A stretch of DNA of 64,000 nt from Plectosphaerella cucumerina (GCA_020746995.1 JAGPXD010000002.1:2852001-2916000), one strand, 5' to 3'; positions 53,172 to 64,000 are shown, counted from the stretch's first letter. Numbers and translations: made by a program. Notes: generated by a model from the letters alone, not told the origin.

Positions 53172-55774
53172 CTTGGCTGTTGGTTTCCTTTGGTGGGGAT
53201 GGGTGGGTAGTGTGAAGGTGGTGATGTTGAGAGAAAAGGTCTGAAGAGTGTAAGAATCGAAAGTTGATCGTCTGTTTGAAGAGACTGAAATGGCCGGCTA
53301 GCGGTTGTAGAGTGAAGTTATCGAAAGTATCGAAGATTGGTTTAGAGAGTGATTGAATGGAAGTTGTAATAAAAGTTCCCAGAACTGTAAAGATTGAATG
53401 GTAAAGAGAGAAAAGGGGGCGGAAAGAAAGGAAGGGCGGAAGATGTTCGACTGGCGATTGCTGATCTGTTGATGAGGATGGGGAGAAAAAGAAGAAAACA
53501 GACCATGAGACGACAGCGGCCGGTTCTTCTTATAGAAACGGCGTCGCGAGGTCTGCCTCCGCAAAATGCCCGCTCTCGGCCGCCGCTGCTTTGCCTTCCC
53601 GGCCAGGTCGGTCCGGCGGCTGAGTTGCCTGTCGTGGTCGAGTTCGCGAGGTGTTGGCGGCGGGGAGGGCACAGGAGGTTGACGCCAGGGGTGACCCCTG
53701 GACGGCCGATCACACAGACGCATTGAACATTGGCAGGGGGGGTGAGAAGGGTGACAGAGAAGGCTGCAGCACACGGCCGCTGACGTACCGCACTGCCCTA
53801 CAAGGAGGCGCTCACCTGCCATCCCATGTTGCCGGATCTCACACCTTTCCGGTCTCACATGGCTCGAATAGGCCAGTAAACCCCGGCGGCACGGTCGTCG
53901 GTAGCGGCCGAGATGGCGATGCATTGCCATGCCATCTCGTAATTTTGCGTCCCATACCGCCCTCACCTCTTCACTGCACGCGAGGATCAACCGGGCAGAC
54001 ATGAGACGAGCTCCCGCGCCAGCTGGTGGTCATCTCGGTTCTCACGGATGCCTGCACGAGCACCTGGGTGCGGTGCACTCTCTCGCTTTGGCCGGCCTTA
54101 GCTGAATGGACCCGCCGCTCGCCTGCAACGGTGACATTCGTTTCCGCTGATGAGCAGTGCCTCACCATCCTAACCCAGGTCGGCCAGCCCCTTTTTGTCG
54201 CTCAGAGGTCGTGTCCAACTCGGACGTACGCGACTGATCGCACCTCCTCGAGATGCCATCTTGAAACCCTCTCACGGCGGTCTGGCTTGTCCGCCCGCGT
54301 CATCTCGGAGCTGAATGGGCACAGATGCGCCCAGAATAACCCCGCGAAGTGCCCCAGGCCGCTGCAGGAGAGCCATCAAACGCTCATCTGAAGCGCGTGA
54401 GATGCTCAAAATATCCCCTCACCCTGCCTCCCCTCTCCCTCCCCGGACGATGGGACCAAGATCGACAGACACCCAGGTATAGCAGGTGTTCAGACCGACT
54501 TCGGCGCATGGTCCCAATCCAGGGCATGTCTCCGTCCCCCCAGGCAATGTTTTAAGCTCGTGGATCCCACCAGTGTTCGAGGCTCTCAACTGACGCGGCG
54601 ACTTGCTTGGGTCAGTGTTTCCTGCCAAGGAGTCCAGACAAGGAGTGCGGACGGGCCGGGGTGCCCGACTCCCTGACACATCGTGACCGGGGGCCGTGTT
54701 TGCGTTCGATGCCCCGACAACCGACAACGGTCTCTCCGCTAGAGCTTGGCTAAATGTAATTGCAATGTAGTAGGTTCCGCAGTCGTCAGAAAGAAAAGAG
54801 GAAGTACAAAAAGTGCAGGCGACTCATTCTCCCCAGTTCGCGCCATGGGAAAGGGGGGCTTCAGATGACAGTTCCCTGACGGGCACCATGATCGGCCTGA
54901 CAGGTCGAGACTTGCGCAAAGTCTGGTTCTGCATGTTTGAGGTTGCGCAGGCGAGGAGGGACCGAACTTTGCAAGAGGGTGTGCTCCCCCGCGTCGCCTG
55001 CCCTCCCTGCAGCACAGCGTTGCCTGCAGGGGTGCTGCGTCGGGACTCATCGCCTCCGAGCGCTAAAGCCCGCTGCACGTTGCATCACCACGCATCCCAG
55101 AGGTTTCGAGACCCATCCTGGGGTATAACCGCAGGGGTCTCCCCAGTTCTGCCCACCGTCGCTTAGTGCCCGTCATCCCCTGTCTCATCCGATCAAACGT
55201 TGCTTGAGCCTCACCCAGGGGTCCTGAGACGCGTCCCAAACTCCAACCGTCTGGTTCTGCTCTGCTGAGACGAGATTTTTGCCGGGAACGTGCTCGATCT
55301 CCCTCGCCACGCCGTTCTCCAAAGTCGCCAGTGCACTGCATCGCATCGTCCGCATTGTGCCCAGTCGTCGCAACCCGACCACGAGATCGCCGCTACATAG
55401 GAAGCGATCGCGAGGGCAGAGCTACGACATAGGGTATCACCTCATCTACAGTACCCACGCAGCTTTCCATCCCATCCTGTGACGTCGTCGATCATTCACT
55501 GCACAACATGAAAGGGTGTGGCATTCGGCTAGCAGGCCGTCGATTCAAATCTACCAATGTATGGACCAGGTAAGCTATAAACTTCGCATAAACATGAGAG
55601 ATCGCCGGTCATTTCGGGTCTCAATCGACATCCCGGCGTCGGCTTGTAAGAAATGTTAACCGGTACCGAATGTTCCAGCTCGGAACAGAAATGATGCTTC
55701 CTTAACTTTGGGCCATGCCTCTGATGTCGTTGATCCGGTCGTCCGTCGGATCTTCATCACGTTGGGGAAGCTGC
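53172..55774. other. Gene-poor interval, 2.6 kb
   Basis: Holds the promoter of the repeat-protein gene and the 3' end of the WSC gene. A tRNA-like T-arm (GATTCAAATC near 55540) is not part of a full cloverleaf. No gene recognised. Confidence 0.4.
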
Positions 55775-58700
55775 TCAGCCCTGCCACGTCTTGTACCATC
55801 GCTGAGGCACGTCGGTGTCGTTCCACGACGCCCGCTGGCCAACGTCACGCCGTTTTCTCGGGACGTGGGATGTTTTGTCGCCATAATTCCGGGAAACCGA
55901 CTCATCTCGGGTCTCAACTCCCGGACGGCCGGATTCTGTAGGCCCATCGGCCCAGGCGTCCCCGAACCCAAGTTCTGATGGAATTCCTTGGATGATGCTC
56001 TGGATGGCGGAGAAAATGTTGCCCCCCGCATCGTCTGAATTGCCCCCTGCCGTGGGCAAGGCGCCGACTCCTGCAGTGACAAAGGTGGGTGCTTGCGAGA
56101 CGGGCGGTTGAGGCGGCTTCGTTGGATTTGCCTCTCGAGGACGCTCGAATGTGACGAAGCTGGTGGATGGGGGCTTGGCAGCCGCACCGTCGCCGTCGGT
56201 CCCACGATCGGAACCAGCAGCGTCCCTAGCCTTCTTGCCGCCAGCCTTGATGATGTCGTCGTCGCTGTTGTCATCTAGTGAGATCGTGTTGACGCCCGTC
56301 CCGTCCCGGCTGTAAACTGTCAATGCCCAGTCACCGCCGCAGACGTCCTTGGAATCGCCGTCGCAAAGACTGTCGCACTGAACCTCGGGCAGACGTCTTG
56401 CGTTGCGGAAGACATTTCCGCACCAACACTCCCTCGACCACTCGGTGCCGGCCATGCTGTATCCTCTCTTGCTGCAGTGCTCCACGCACTTGTCGTTGGA
56501 CATGTTGCCAGCGTACACGTCGTCGGGGTCGCAGTCCATGGTCCGGCGCGGGCTATCGCTGAAGCAGCCTAGGTACTTCCAGCCGCGAACTTCGGGAGCG
56601 GCTCGGACATCCAGCCCATTGTCTGTGTTGTCGTTCGCAGGTTTCGGTCCGCCATATGTTGGAGGACTTTCCGGGTTGGGGCAATTCGGTCCAGGGCAAG
56701 CCCCGTCGTCGTTGCCGTTCGGAGGGCAGTTGGGGCCAACACATCCTGGGCCGCCAGGCGGAGGACAGTTTGGACCGGTGCAAACCCCATTGCCGCCGTT
56801 CGGAGGGCAGTTAGGTCCAACGCATCCTGGGCCGCCGGGTGGAGGACAACCTGGTCCAGGGCACGCGCCGCCCGGACCGGTGGGTGAAGGGCGAGGGGGG
56901 CAGTTTGGTCCGGTGCACACTCCGTTTCCGGGGCCGTTCGGAGGGCAATTGGGACCGACACATCCAGGGCTGCTAGGTGTTGACGGCGAAGGGCAGTTTG
57001 GGCCGGGACAAGGTCCGTTGCCGCCGGGTGTCCCGGGCGACGAGCTCGGGGGGCAGCCGGGCCCGGTGCATGCTGGTCCTGGGTTAGGACCGCTGGGCGA
57101 CGGGTTGAGAGGACAGTTTGGTCCCGGACAGGTGCTGCTGCCGGGGTTGCCTGGTGTCGAGCCCGGGGGACAGTTGGATCCATTGCATGTCGGGCCACCG
57201 GTATTCGGGCTCGGAGCCGCGGGAGCTGTGACGGTCACCGTCGCCGGCCCATTGGCATATGACTCTCGTGGCGGGCATGCGGAAGGTGTCGGGGTCGGTC
57301 CTGGGGCGCAATACCAGCCACCTGGGCAGTGATAGCAAGGCCACCCATACCCACAGGGTGCCTTTTGCATCGGCGTTTCCTGAGGAGGGCAGAACCATCC
57401 GTTGAGACACTCTGCACAAGAGTAACCTCGACCAGGACACGGTCCCTCGCGGGGATCGGGCTTCGGTTTCAACGGGGGGACGCCTGGGCATATGTTCGCA
57501 GGGCAGGGAGGACAGGCATTGGAGGCGCCGACGGGGGAGGGTGCGTTCTCGGCCCCTGGCTCTTCGGCAGGTGCTTGCCTAGGGATGGCCTGCGTTCCTG
57601 CGCCTGTTGGCTGAGCCTCACCTGGTTGACCAGAGCCTGGGGCTTGAGGGGAGTTGGATGATGCGCCGTTCGGTGGCGGCGCTTGTGCTGGAGGGTTTGC
57701 GCCAGGTTGTCCAGCATCTGGCGCGGGTTGAGGGGGGCCTGGCTGAGAGCTAGGGGGCTGGCTGTTCGGTTGCGACGGAGGCGGCGCCGGAGGACCTTCG
57801 TTTGGTTGAGCTGGAGGAGGGGCGGGGGGTGCCTGGGGATTCGGTTGTGGCCCTTGAGGTCCTCCTTCTGTGACGGGCGGTTCTCCGGGCAGAGTTGGGC
57901 CTGGTCCAGGGCCTGCACTAGGTTGAGAACCGGGCGGATTGGGTCGAGGGTCTTGCTGGACCTGGGAAGCACCCGCTGTCTGCCCAGGTCCGGGATCTGC
58001 TGGGGTGACAGGTAGGCCGCCAGGAGTGACGGTTCCTGTAGGCCAGAGTGTAATCTCACCAACGTTGCCAGGCCCAGTGCCGGGAACATTGGCTGATGGC
58101 AGAGGAGGACCTTGGCCCAATGTCAATGTTGCTGCGTCGCCCACAGTCACAGCTGTCGGAAGTTGTTGGCTGGGTGAAGGCACAGATGCCGGTGGTTGTC
58201 CAAGAATTGATGTGGCGCCAGTGGGAAGATTGACCGAGGGAAGGCCACCTCCTTGGTCGGTAAGTTGTGATGGGAGAATGGCAGAACCAGTTGGCCACAG
58301 TGTCAACAAACTCTCACCATCCTGAACAGGTGTAGGAATAGGGGCCTGCCCAAGGGTGGGAAGGGATCCTGCGCTGGCCTGTGGACAAGGAATGACCTTG
58401 GTGGTGATGGCATCGCCTTGACCCTCTACCACTGTGCATACAGTGTCGAGAATGGCGCTGGGTAGACCAGTTGCTTGTGGAAGATCGGAAGGAACAGGTG
58501 GAATCTGCCCGGGAACAGACTGGACGATCTTGGACATACTCATCTGAGGAAGCTCTGGGATCACAGAGCCGGCAGTGGGAAGCGGCAGGCCGGCGCCGTC
58601 CAAAGTGGCGGATGGAAGTCCTGGAGATGGGCCTTCTATAATCGTTGGCAGGTTGTTCGGGAGGGACTCTGCGGGAAGCTGTGCCGTCTGAGGGAGCTGA

Positions 58701-59317
58701 ACCGTGCTAGGAAGTGGTGCGGGTCCAGGAAGAGCCGATTCCACGGCGGGAAGTCCTTCGGGTCCAGGAAGAGCCGATTCCACGGCGGGAAGTCCTTCGG
58801 GTCCAGGAAGAGCTGATTCCACGGCGGGAAGTCCTTCAGGTCCGGGGAGAGCCGATTCGACAGCGGGGAGAGGTGCAGGTCCAGGAAGAACTGTTTCCAC
58901 GGCAGGAATAGGTGCAGGTCCAGGAAGAACCGTGTCCACGGCGGGGATGGGTGCAGGCCCAGGCAGAATAGTCGGCATGCCAGGCTGAGGACCCATGGGA
59001 AGAGGCCCGGGGCCCATCTGCATTCTGTTTCCGGGACTCGCAGCGTTGACGACTGGCTCACCGGGAAGCTGGGGATTCATAGCAGGCGGACCAGGCACGG
59101 TTGGACCCTCAGCCAGGTGATTGAAGACGCCCCAAGGCAGACCGAACATCTGACGGCGTTCAAGATTCGGATCCTGCTCCTCAGCGGTTAAGGGTTCATC
59201 GTGGGCCGTGAGAGATGTATCGGTCGAAGCAATGGCTTGGATAGGGAACGAGAGGAGGAAGATGAGCAGGGCGTGTCGACGCCAGAGGGCCCCGGAGGAG
59301 CCTGGAAGTGGTGTCAT
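55775..59317 (-). CDS. Large Pro-rich secreted WSC-domain repeat protein
   Basis: Intronless, 1180 residues. A hydrophobic segment (ALLIFLLSFPIQAIAS) near residue 16 is the signal peptide. Region 1 (about 100-210) is a 13-residue tandem repeat around LPGPEGLPAVESA. Region 2 (210-600) is Pro/Gly/Gln/Ser-rich, disordered. Region 3 (about 610-700) is Cys-rich (GYSCAECLNGWFCPP, YGWPCYHCPGGWYC). Region 4 (about 710-880) has eleven CxGxxC units such as CVGPNCPP and CTGPNCPP. A WSC domain follows at about 912-1005 (GWKYLGCFSDSP, GYSMAGTEWSRECWCGN, CDGDSKDVCGG). The tail is basic/acidic and disordered, without a membrane helix. WSC domains bind wall polysaccharides; Pro-rich arms may form extended rods. 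Probably a wall-bound protein; no enzyme signature. Confidence 0.85.
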   Translation of the reverse strand: MTPLPGSSGALWRRHALLIFLLSFPIQAIASTDTSLTAHDEPLTAEEQDPNLERRQMFGLPWGVFNHLAEGPTVPGPPAMNPQLPGEPVVNAASPGNRMQMGPGPLPMGPQPGMPTILPGPAPIPAVDTVLPGPAPIPAVETVLPGPAPLPAVESALPGPEGLPAVESALPGPEGLPAVESALPGPEGLPAVESALPGPAPLPSTVQLPQTAQLPAESLPNNLPTIIEGPSPGLPSATLDGAGLPLPTAGSVIPELPQMSMSKIVQSVPGQIPPVPSDLPQATGLPSAILDTVCTVVEGQGDAITTKVIPCPQASAGSLPTLGQAPIPTPVQDGESLLTLWPTGSAILPSQLTDQGGGLPSVNLPTGATSILGQPPASVPSPSQQLPTAVTVGDAATLTLGQGPPLPSANVPGTGPGNVGEITLWPTGTVTPGGLPVTPADPGPGQTAGASQVQQDPRPNPPGSQPSAGPGPGPTLPGEPPVTEGGPQGPQPNPQAPPAPPPAQPNEGPPAPPPSQPNSQPPSSQPGPPQPAPDAGQPGANPPAQAPPPNGASSNSPQAPGSGQPGEAQPTGAGTQAIPRQAPAEEPGAENAPSPVGASNACPPCPANICPGVPPLKPKPDPREGPCPGRGYSCAECLNGWFCPPQETPMQKAPCGYGWPCYHCPGGWYCAPGPTPTPSACPPRESYANGPATVTVTAPAAPSPNTGGPTCNGSNCPPGSTPGNPGSSTCPGPNCPLNPSPSGPNPGPACTGPGCPPSSSPGTPGGNGPCPGPNCPSPSTPSSPGCVGPNCPPNGPGNGVCTGPNCPPRPSPTGPGGACPGPGCPPPGGPGCVGPNCPPNGGNGVCTGPNCPPPGGPGCVGPNCPPNGNDDGACPGPNCPNPESPPTYGGPKPANDNTDNGLDVRAAPEVRGWKYLGCFSDSPRRTMDCDPDDVYAGNMSNDKCVEHCSKRGYSMAGTEWSRECWCGNVFRNARRLPEVQCDSLCDGDSKDVCGGDWALTVYSRDGTGVNTISLDDNSDDDIIKAGGKKARDAAGSDRGTDGDGAAAKPPSTSFVTFERPREANPTKPPQPPVSQAPTFVTAGVGALPTAGGNSDDAGGNIFSAIQSIIQGIPSELGFGDAWADGPTESGRPGVETRDESVSRNYGDKTSHVPRKRRDVGQRASWNDTDVPQRWYKTWQG
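56680..57190 (-). repeat. CxGPNCPP-coding repeat array
   Basis: About eleven imperfect units, each encoding CxGxxCPP plus a Gly/Pro spacer of variable length. Units share the plus-strand core GGGCAGTT or GGACAGTT followed by TGG/GG. Confidence 0.7.
58721..58980 (-). repeat. 39-bp minisatellite, about 7 units
   Basis: Units begin at about 58722, 58761, 58800, 58839, 58878, 58917 and 58956 with a GGTCCAGGAAGA-like start. Each encodes 13 residues of the LPGPxxxPAVxxx type. The first three copies are nearly identical; the later four diverge. Confidence 0.85.
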
Positions 59318-59850
59318 GCCGAGGCTGGCGTGATATGGGTGTCGCTGTAACGAGCGTGTGCGTGAAGAGAACGAGTGTTCTGAAGAAGCGTAGCAGAATG
59401 GATGACTCCAAGACCTGTTGTACCAAGAAAACGGCCAAAATAGCGAGCGTGCTGATGCGTTGTTGTGGTGGGAGCAGAGAGGATTGGGAAGAGATGAAGG
59501 GGAGGGAGTTGGGCGGCTGCATTGTCATGGAGTCTGAGGTCCGCGTGATGAAGTCGTGGTCGTTCCTTCCGCCACTTGCTCGACATGGTTTGGGAAGGAG
59601 GTATGCCTGTCAGTGTGTTGCAGAAGGAGGGAAGGCCCGACCTTCCTCGCTGGCCAGAAGCACGCATAGCCCAACATCGCAGATGGCAGCTGCCCGAATG
59701 CCAACTGAGAAGGGTGTGTCTTGCGCCTGAGCGCTCGCGCCTGAATTGTCTTCATCTATGCCTGCCCTGTGGTCGTCAACGTTTGATATCGTGGAATGCA
59801 ACCGCCATGAAATAGAACCAAGAAACATCCAAGAGAGCAGCGGCTCAGCT
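59318..59850. other. Intergenic region
   Basis: Promoter of the WSC gene and 3' end of the nicotinate phosphoribosyltransferase gene. No other feature. Confidence 0.4.
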
Positions 59851-61361
59851 TCATGCCTTGGCGTCCTCCTTCCCCCACCGCGCCGTCTCGTCGCCGCCCT
59901 GCCATTCCTTCTCGACGTAGCCGAGCTCGCTCTTTACCCTTTCGACCGTGGCCTTGTCGCCCGTGTTCTTGCCCGAATTGTCGCTGCAATACTGTCAGTG
60001 CTTGCCTCGACACCCCCGTACGATCCCGTCGGAGGGGCTTACCTGATCTTCACCGCGGGCCTGCCCGCCGCCGAGCTCAGCTTGATGACGATGTTCAGCG
60101 GCACCGACTTGGATCCGTCCTTTAGGCGTGTGAAGTCGTTTGTCAGGAAGGTGCCGACACCGAACGTTGGGACGAAGCCAGCGTCCTCCGAGATCTTCTT
60201 GTACTCCAGGCAGCGCTCAATGTTGAGCGAGTCGGAGAAGACGATCGTCTTCTTCTCCTTGATCTGCTGGCTCTCATAATATTTGCGCAGCATCTCGACG
60301 TAGTCCGCTGGGTTGCCCGAATCCTGCCGGATGCCGGTGAAGAGCTCTGCGTACGTCTTTGGGGTGCCATCAGGCGTGGAAGCCTCCGCGGCCAGAGTTT
60401 GGCCCTCAACGGACGTCACTGGTCTGCTAAAGGCGTTGAGGAACTCGCGGGTTCCGAACGTGTCGGTCAGGGCAATGCCCAGCTTTCCGCCAAAGGCACC
60501 GACCCAGTAGCGCAGGGCGGCCTCGGTCGCATTCTTGTAGTCGTCGTGGATCGCGGCGATGCCCATGAACCACTCGTGCGCCACGGTGCCAACAGGGGGA
60601 ATCCCGAACCTCATTGCGAGGTGGACATTGCTAGTGCCCGTCAGCTTGCCGGAGAAGCCCTTGGCCGCGGCCTCCTTGCTGGCCTTGACGAGCCCCCGGA
60701 AGACGAGAGCCTGGGTGTGGTAGTCGCGACGACGGCGGGTGCCAAACTCGGAAAAGGTGCAGCCGGCTTCGAGCAGCTGGATGCCCTTGGCGAAGGCCTT
60801 TTCCTCCTGCCCTTCGTAGCTCCAGTCGTTGTCGACAAAGCGGAAGTAGGCCTCAGAGGTGAGGGCCAGCATGGGGATCTCGTACAAAATGGTCTCAGAC
60901 CACTTCCCCTTGATCTCAATGTTGATATCGCCGACATCCGAGTCGGATCCGGTGTCTGCGCCAGCGGGGTTGAAGGTGAGAGTGACTTGTTCGCGGGGGT
61001 GCAGGCGGAAATCCTTGAGGAACGCGAGGTAGTCGTCGGTGAGGTATGTGCAGTGCTTCTTGAGGAACAAGTATTCTTCGTCGGTCAGGGAGATGTTTCC
61101 AAGCTCTGTAGGTCGCACGGGTCAGCTGTTTGTGTTTGACTCGAGGCCGGGTGTGGGAGACGCACTCCTGATCTGCTCTGAAAGCCAGTTGAAGCCCGCT
61201 CTCGAGAGCTGCTTTTCGGGCGTCCGGTTGGTGAAGGCATACGTGACCGGCACGTCCTTGAAAAACTTCATGACGGCACATTGCATCGTCAGCTTGTAGA
61301 GGTCGGTATCCAAAAAGGAGATGACTCCCTCCGGGTAGGGCGAGGAGCTGTTGAAATCCAT
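59851..61361 (-). CDS. NPT1: Nicotinate phosphoribosyltransferase
   Basis: Exons 61361-61166, 61105-60043 and 59983-59851 give 463 residues. The N-terminus FLDTDLYKLTMQCAVMKFF is the family hallmark. EFGTRRRRDYHTQALV, SNVHLAMRFGIPPVGTVAHE, ALTDTFGTREFL and IRQDSGNPADYVEML are conserved substrate and phosphoribosyl-pyrophosphate blocks; FSDSLN follows, and splicing restores VKISDNSGKNTGD near the C-terminus. It makes nicotinate mononucleotide from nicotinate and PRPP, with ATP hydrolysis, in the NAD salvage (Preiss-Handler) pathway; no targeting sequence, so cytosol/nucleus as in yeast Npt1. Divergent from UTP4 with 784 bp between starts. Confidence 0.95.
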
Positions 61362-62145
61362 GGTCGCGTGCGGTGTCGGCGGCACAAGAGAGCTCGGGTG
61401 GTATGTTTGTCGGTCGTGGGAGGGCTTGTGGTTCGGTTTACGCGTCCTCGGAGGAGCGAGAATCGTTCTTGGGTTCCAGAAGAGTGTGACTGTCGAGGGA
61501 AGGCCGCGACAACGATGTGTCACAGCTACTACGTCAGTCAGACGCGGCTTTTTCTGCGAGGAACGAGGTTCTTGGAGGGGCGCACCAAACGCGAAGATGG
61601 CGGCGGCCGCGGCGGCGGTGTTGAGGTCGAGAAGAGACTTTGTGTGGGAAAATTGTTCAAGGGTTTGCGAGGCACATTGCTGGCAGGTTCGTTTGTCGCA
61701 ATTGATTCCACAGCAACGAAGGCTGGCGCCAGCCCAGAGCAACGGCCGGCCCAAGCCCGCGCAAACGAGGGGTCCAGCGCTCGCTCCCGTCCCTCTTTCC
61801 ACAGGGCAACTGACGGAATGCACCGATTACGCAGAGCCATGGCGGGGCACCGGCCGCACTGACGCACGGACCATATCTTAATACTGGGCCAATTCTCTCG
61901 GCCGTGTCAAGCACCGACTGCCGACAAAAATTTTGGGCAAATCTGCTTGCTGCAGGAAGGTGCAAGGCCTACCAGAATTTCCACACGACCTCGAGCGGAA
62001 CGAGCTACACCATCGCCCCGGACGACACACGCCTCCTGTCCTCCCACGGCTCCTTCCGTCCCTCAACTCCTGGTCAATCAATCCGACACATCTCCTCCGT
62101 TCGACCGATTTCCTGGGACCCGACTCCCAGCAGCCGTCCGCCGTC
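61362..62145. promoter_or_regulatory. Divergent promoter of NPT1 and UTP4
   Basis: 784 bp between two housekeeping genes transcribed away from each other. No TATA box recognised, which suits constitutive genes. Confidence 0.4.
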
Positions 62146-64000
62146 ATGGACATCCACCGCTGCCGCTTCGTGCCCTTCCCGCCATCGCCAATCAATACGC
62201 TCGCCTTCTCACACCCCTCCGCCCGCTCTACGCTGCAGGCAAACCTCTGCCGTCTGGCCGTCGGACGCGCAAACGGAGATATCGAGATATGGAACCCCTC
62301 TCAGGGCATCTGGCACCAGGAGACCATCATTCAGGGCGGCCAGGACCGGTCGGTTGACGGTCTGGTCTGGGTCGTCGAGCCTGACGAGGAAGTCGAGTCG
62401 ACGACAGGCGAGATCGTCACAATTCCCGGCCGCTCTCGTCTGTTCAGCATTGGCTACACATCTGCTGTCACCGAATGGGACCTCGAAAAGGGTCGTCCCC
62501 TGCGCACCGCCAGCGGTCAGCACGGCGACATCTGGTGCATCGCTGCCCAGCCTCCCGCTTCCTCGGGCAAGAACAAGACCGCAGGCGCTTCCGACGCTGT
62601 CACCAAGCTCGTTGCCGGTACCAATGACGGCGCTCTCGCCATCTACAGCATCGCCGACGGAGAGCTCCGCTTCCAGCGCGTCCTCGTCAAGTCTCCCACC
62701 CGCAAGACACAGATGGTCAGCATCGCCTTCCAGTCTCGCGACGTTGTCGTCGTCGGCTGCAGCGACTCGACCCTGCGCGCCTACGATATGCGCAACGGCA
62801 ATATGCTGCGCAAGATGACCCTCGGATCCGATCTTGTCGGCGGAGCCAAGGAGATCATCGTCTGGTCCGTCCGCTGCCTGCCCAGCGGCGAAATCATCTC
62901 GGGCGACTCGACCGGCCACGTCACTATCTGGGACGGCAAGACATACACCCAGATGCAGCGGATACTGAGCCATCGCCAAGACGTGCTGAGTCTGGCTGCG
63001 GCCGCCGACGGCACCAGCTTCTTCAGTGGCGGTATGGACAGGAGGACAGTGCTGTACAAGAGGACCACCAGCAACGGTGGTCGCTGGGGCAAGGTCTGGA
63101 GCAGAAAGTACCACGAGCACGACGTCAAGACCATGGCCTCGTACGAGAGCGCCAAGATCAGTGTCGTTGTGTCAGGAGGTGAGCAATCCAGAGCGCCATC
63201 TGACGCGTCAAATGTTCGAATTTGCTAACCCCTTCCAGGTCCCGACGCCTCCCCCATAGTCCTTCCTCTCAAGGAGCATGGCCGAGAGAACCACCGCACC
63301 CTGCCCAACCTTCCCCAGCAGGCACCACTCCAGAGCGCATCCAAGGCCCGCTTCGTCATGAGCTGGTGGGATCGCGAGGTCAACATCTGGAAGCTGCGCC
63401 AGTCCGTCGCCGGGCTCTACGACAAGGACGGCGCCACCGCCGACGACCTCACCAAGAACCGCAAGCTCCTCAAGACTATTCTCGTCAAGGGCGAGTCCAG
63501 CATCGCGTCGGCCACCATCTCCTCCGACGGCGCCGTACTCGTGACCGCCACCTCCACGGATATCAAGGCCTTCCACCTCCGCCACAACAACCCCACGAGG
63601 CCCTCGGACGTGCAGCTCGCGCAGATCCAGGTCCCGAGGTCCCTTGTCAACAAGGGCGCCAGGAAGGTCCAGATCTCGCCCGACGGCAAGTGGCTCCTCG
63701 TCGTCACCGAGTCCAACCGGGTGCTCCTCGTGCCCATCACCTACGACGAGGAAGATCAGACCCCTGCCTTCGGTGCGCCCCAGAAGGCGACGCGCGTTCC
63801 TCGCAAGGTGGCCAAGGCCCTCACTCTCGGAGGACTGGGCAAGTACGACCGACTCATCTCACTCGTTGCGTTCGGCCCGGACAGCAGGATTGTCGCCGTC
63901 GCCGACCTCGCAGGTTACATTGATACATGGGTGCTCCGCGACTCCGGGGAGGAGTCCGCGTCATCCAGCGACCCTGACTCGTCAGACAGCGAGAGCGACG
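62146..64000 (+). CDS. UTP4: UTP4-like WD40 protein of the small-subunit processome (partial)
   Basis: Runs off the window. Exons 62146-63178 and 63239 onward; the intron has a TGCTAAC branch point. The N-terminus MDIHRCRFVPFPPSPINTLA is typical of Utp4/Cirhin. At least six WD-type blades are visible, for example GRANGDIEIWNPSQGIW, SIGYTSAVTEWDLEKG, AGTNDGALAIYSIADG, GCSDSTLRAYDMRNG, GDSTGHVTIWDGKTY and FSGGMDRRTVLY. About 600 residues are visible before the edge. The last visible part is a Ser/Asp-rich stretch. Utp4 belongs to the t-UTP/UTP-A complex, which binds nascent pre-rRNA in the nucleolus and starts 18S processing. Confidence 0.95.

Noticed and set aside
55490..55560. tRNA-like T-arm GATTCAAATC
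   Set aside because: No matching acceptor, D or anticodon stems could be drawn around it.
56403..57332. Plus-strand Gly/Pro-rich open frame of 309 codons
   Set aside because: Antisense shadow of the CxGPNCPP repeat array in the WSC gene.

Overview
This window reads as nuclear DNA of a filamentous ascomycete, most likely a Sordariomycete. The reasons are short GT-AG introns (about 45-75 nt, one of 182 nt) with GTAAGT-like donors and CTAAC/CTGAC branch points, GC-rich third codon positions, and a gene set typical of plant-associated Pezizomycotina: a CBM1-GH5 mannanase, a class III chitin synthase, Zn2Cys6 regulators, WSC and GPI-anchored surface proteins. I placed 23 protein genes (one running off the right edge) and two tRNAs. 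Splice junctions were worked out by hand from reading frame and conserved protein motifs; there is no transcript evidence.

Left part (1-18,000): metallo-beta-lactamase-fold hydrolase (+), small secreted HEXXH zincin-like protein (-), alcohol-oxidase-type GMC flavoenzyme (+), TAP-like secreted alpha/beta-hydrolase (-), MFS permease of the anion:cation symporter type (+), CBM1-GH5 beta-mannanase (-). Long gene-free stretches separate some of these (1,502-4,080 and 10,336-14,357).

Middle (18,800-36,000): intron-containing tRNA-Val(AAC), a 3.3 kb gene-free stretch, GPR1/FUN34/YaaH acetate transporter (+), FAD-dependent fumarate reductase (+), tRNA-Gly(GCC), extended SDR reductase whose YxxxK lysine reads as Asn (+), Zn2Cys6 factor convergent with it (-), GPI-anchored Kre9/Knh1-like protein (-), class III chitin synthase (+).

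Right part (36,700-64,000): very large subtilisin-like protease with a C-terminal adhesin-like extension (+); a compact group of MFS transporter (-), FAD monooxygenase (+), RidA deaminase (-) and zinc alcohol dehydrogenase (+), with a perfect-arm CGG/CCG palindrome between the last two; single-pass Cys-rich membrane protein (-); conserved hypothetical (-); Asn/Gly/Ala-repeat secreted protein (-); large Pro-rich WSC-domain protein with two repeat arrays (-); nicotinate phosphoribosyltransferase (-); UTP4-type ribosome-biogenesis WD40 protein (+, truncated by the window).

Two themes stand out. First, many products act at or outside the cell surface: chitin synthase, subtilase, GPI, WSC and repeat proteins, mannanase, TAP-like peptidase and HEXXH protein. 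Second, the 40.8-47.8 kb group has the make-up of a small uptake-hydroxylation-deamination-dehydrogenation catabolic unit. The best candidates for something undescribed are the subtilase/adhesin-like fusion, the WSC repeat protein, and the monooxygenase/RidA/ADH group with its palindromic operator candidate.
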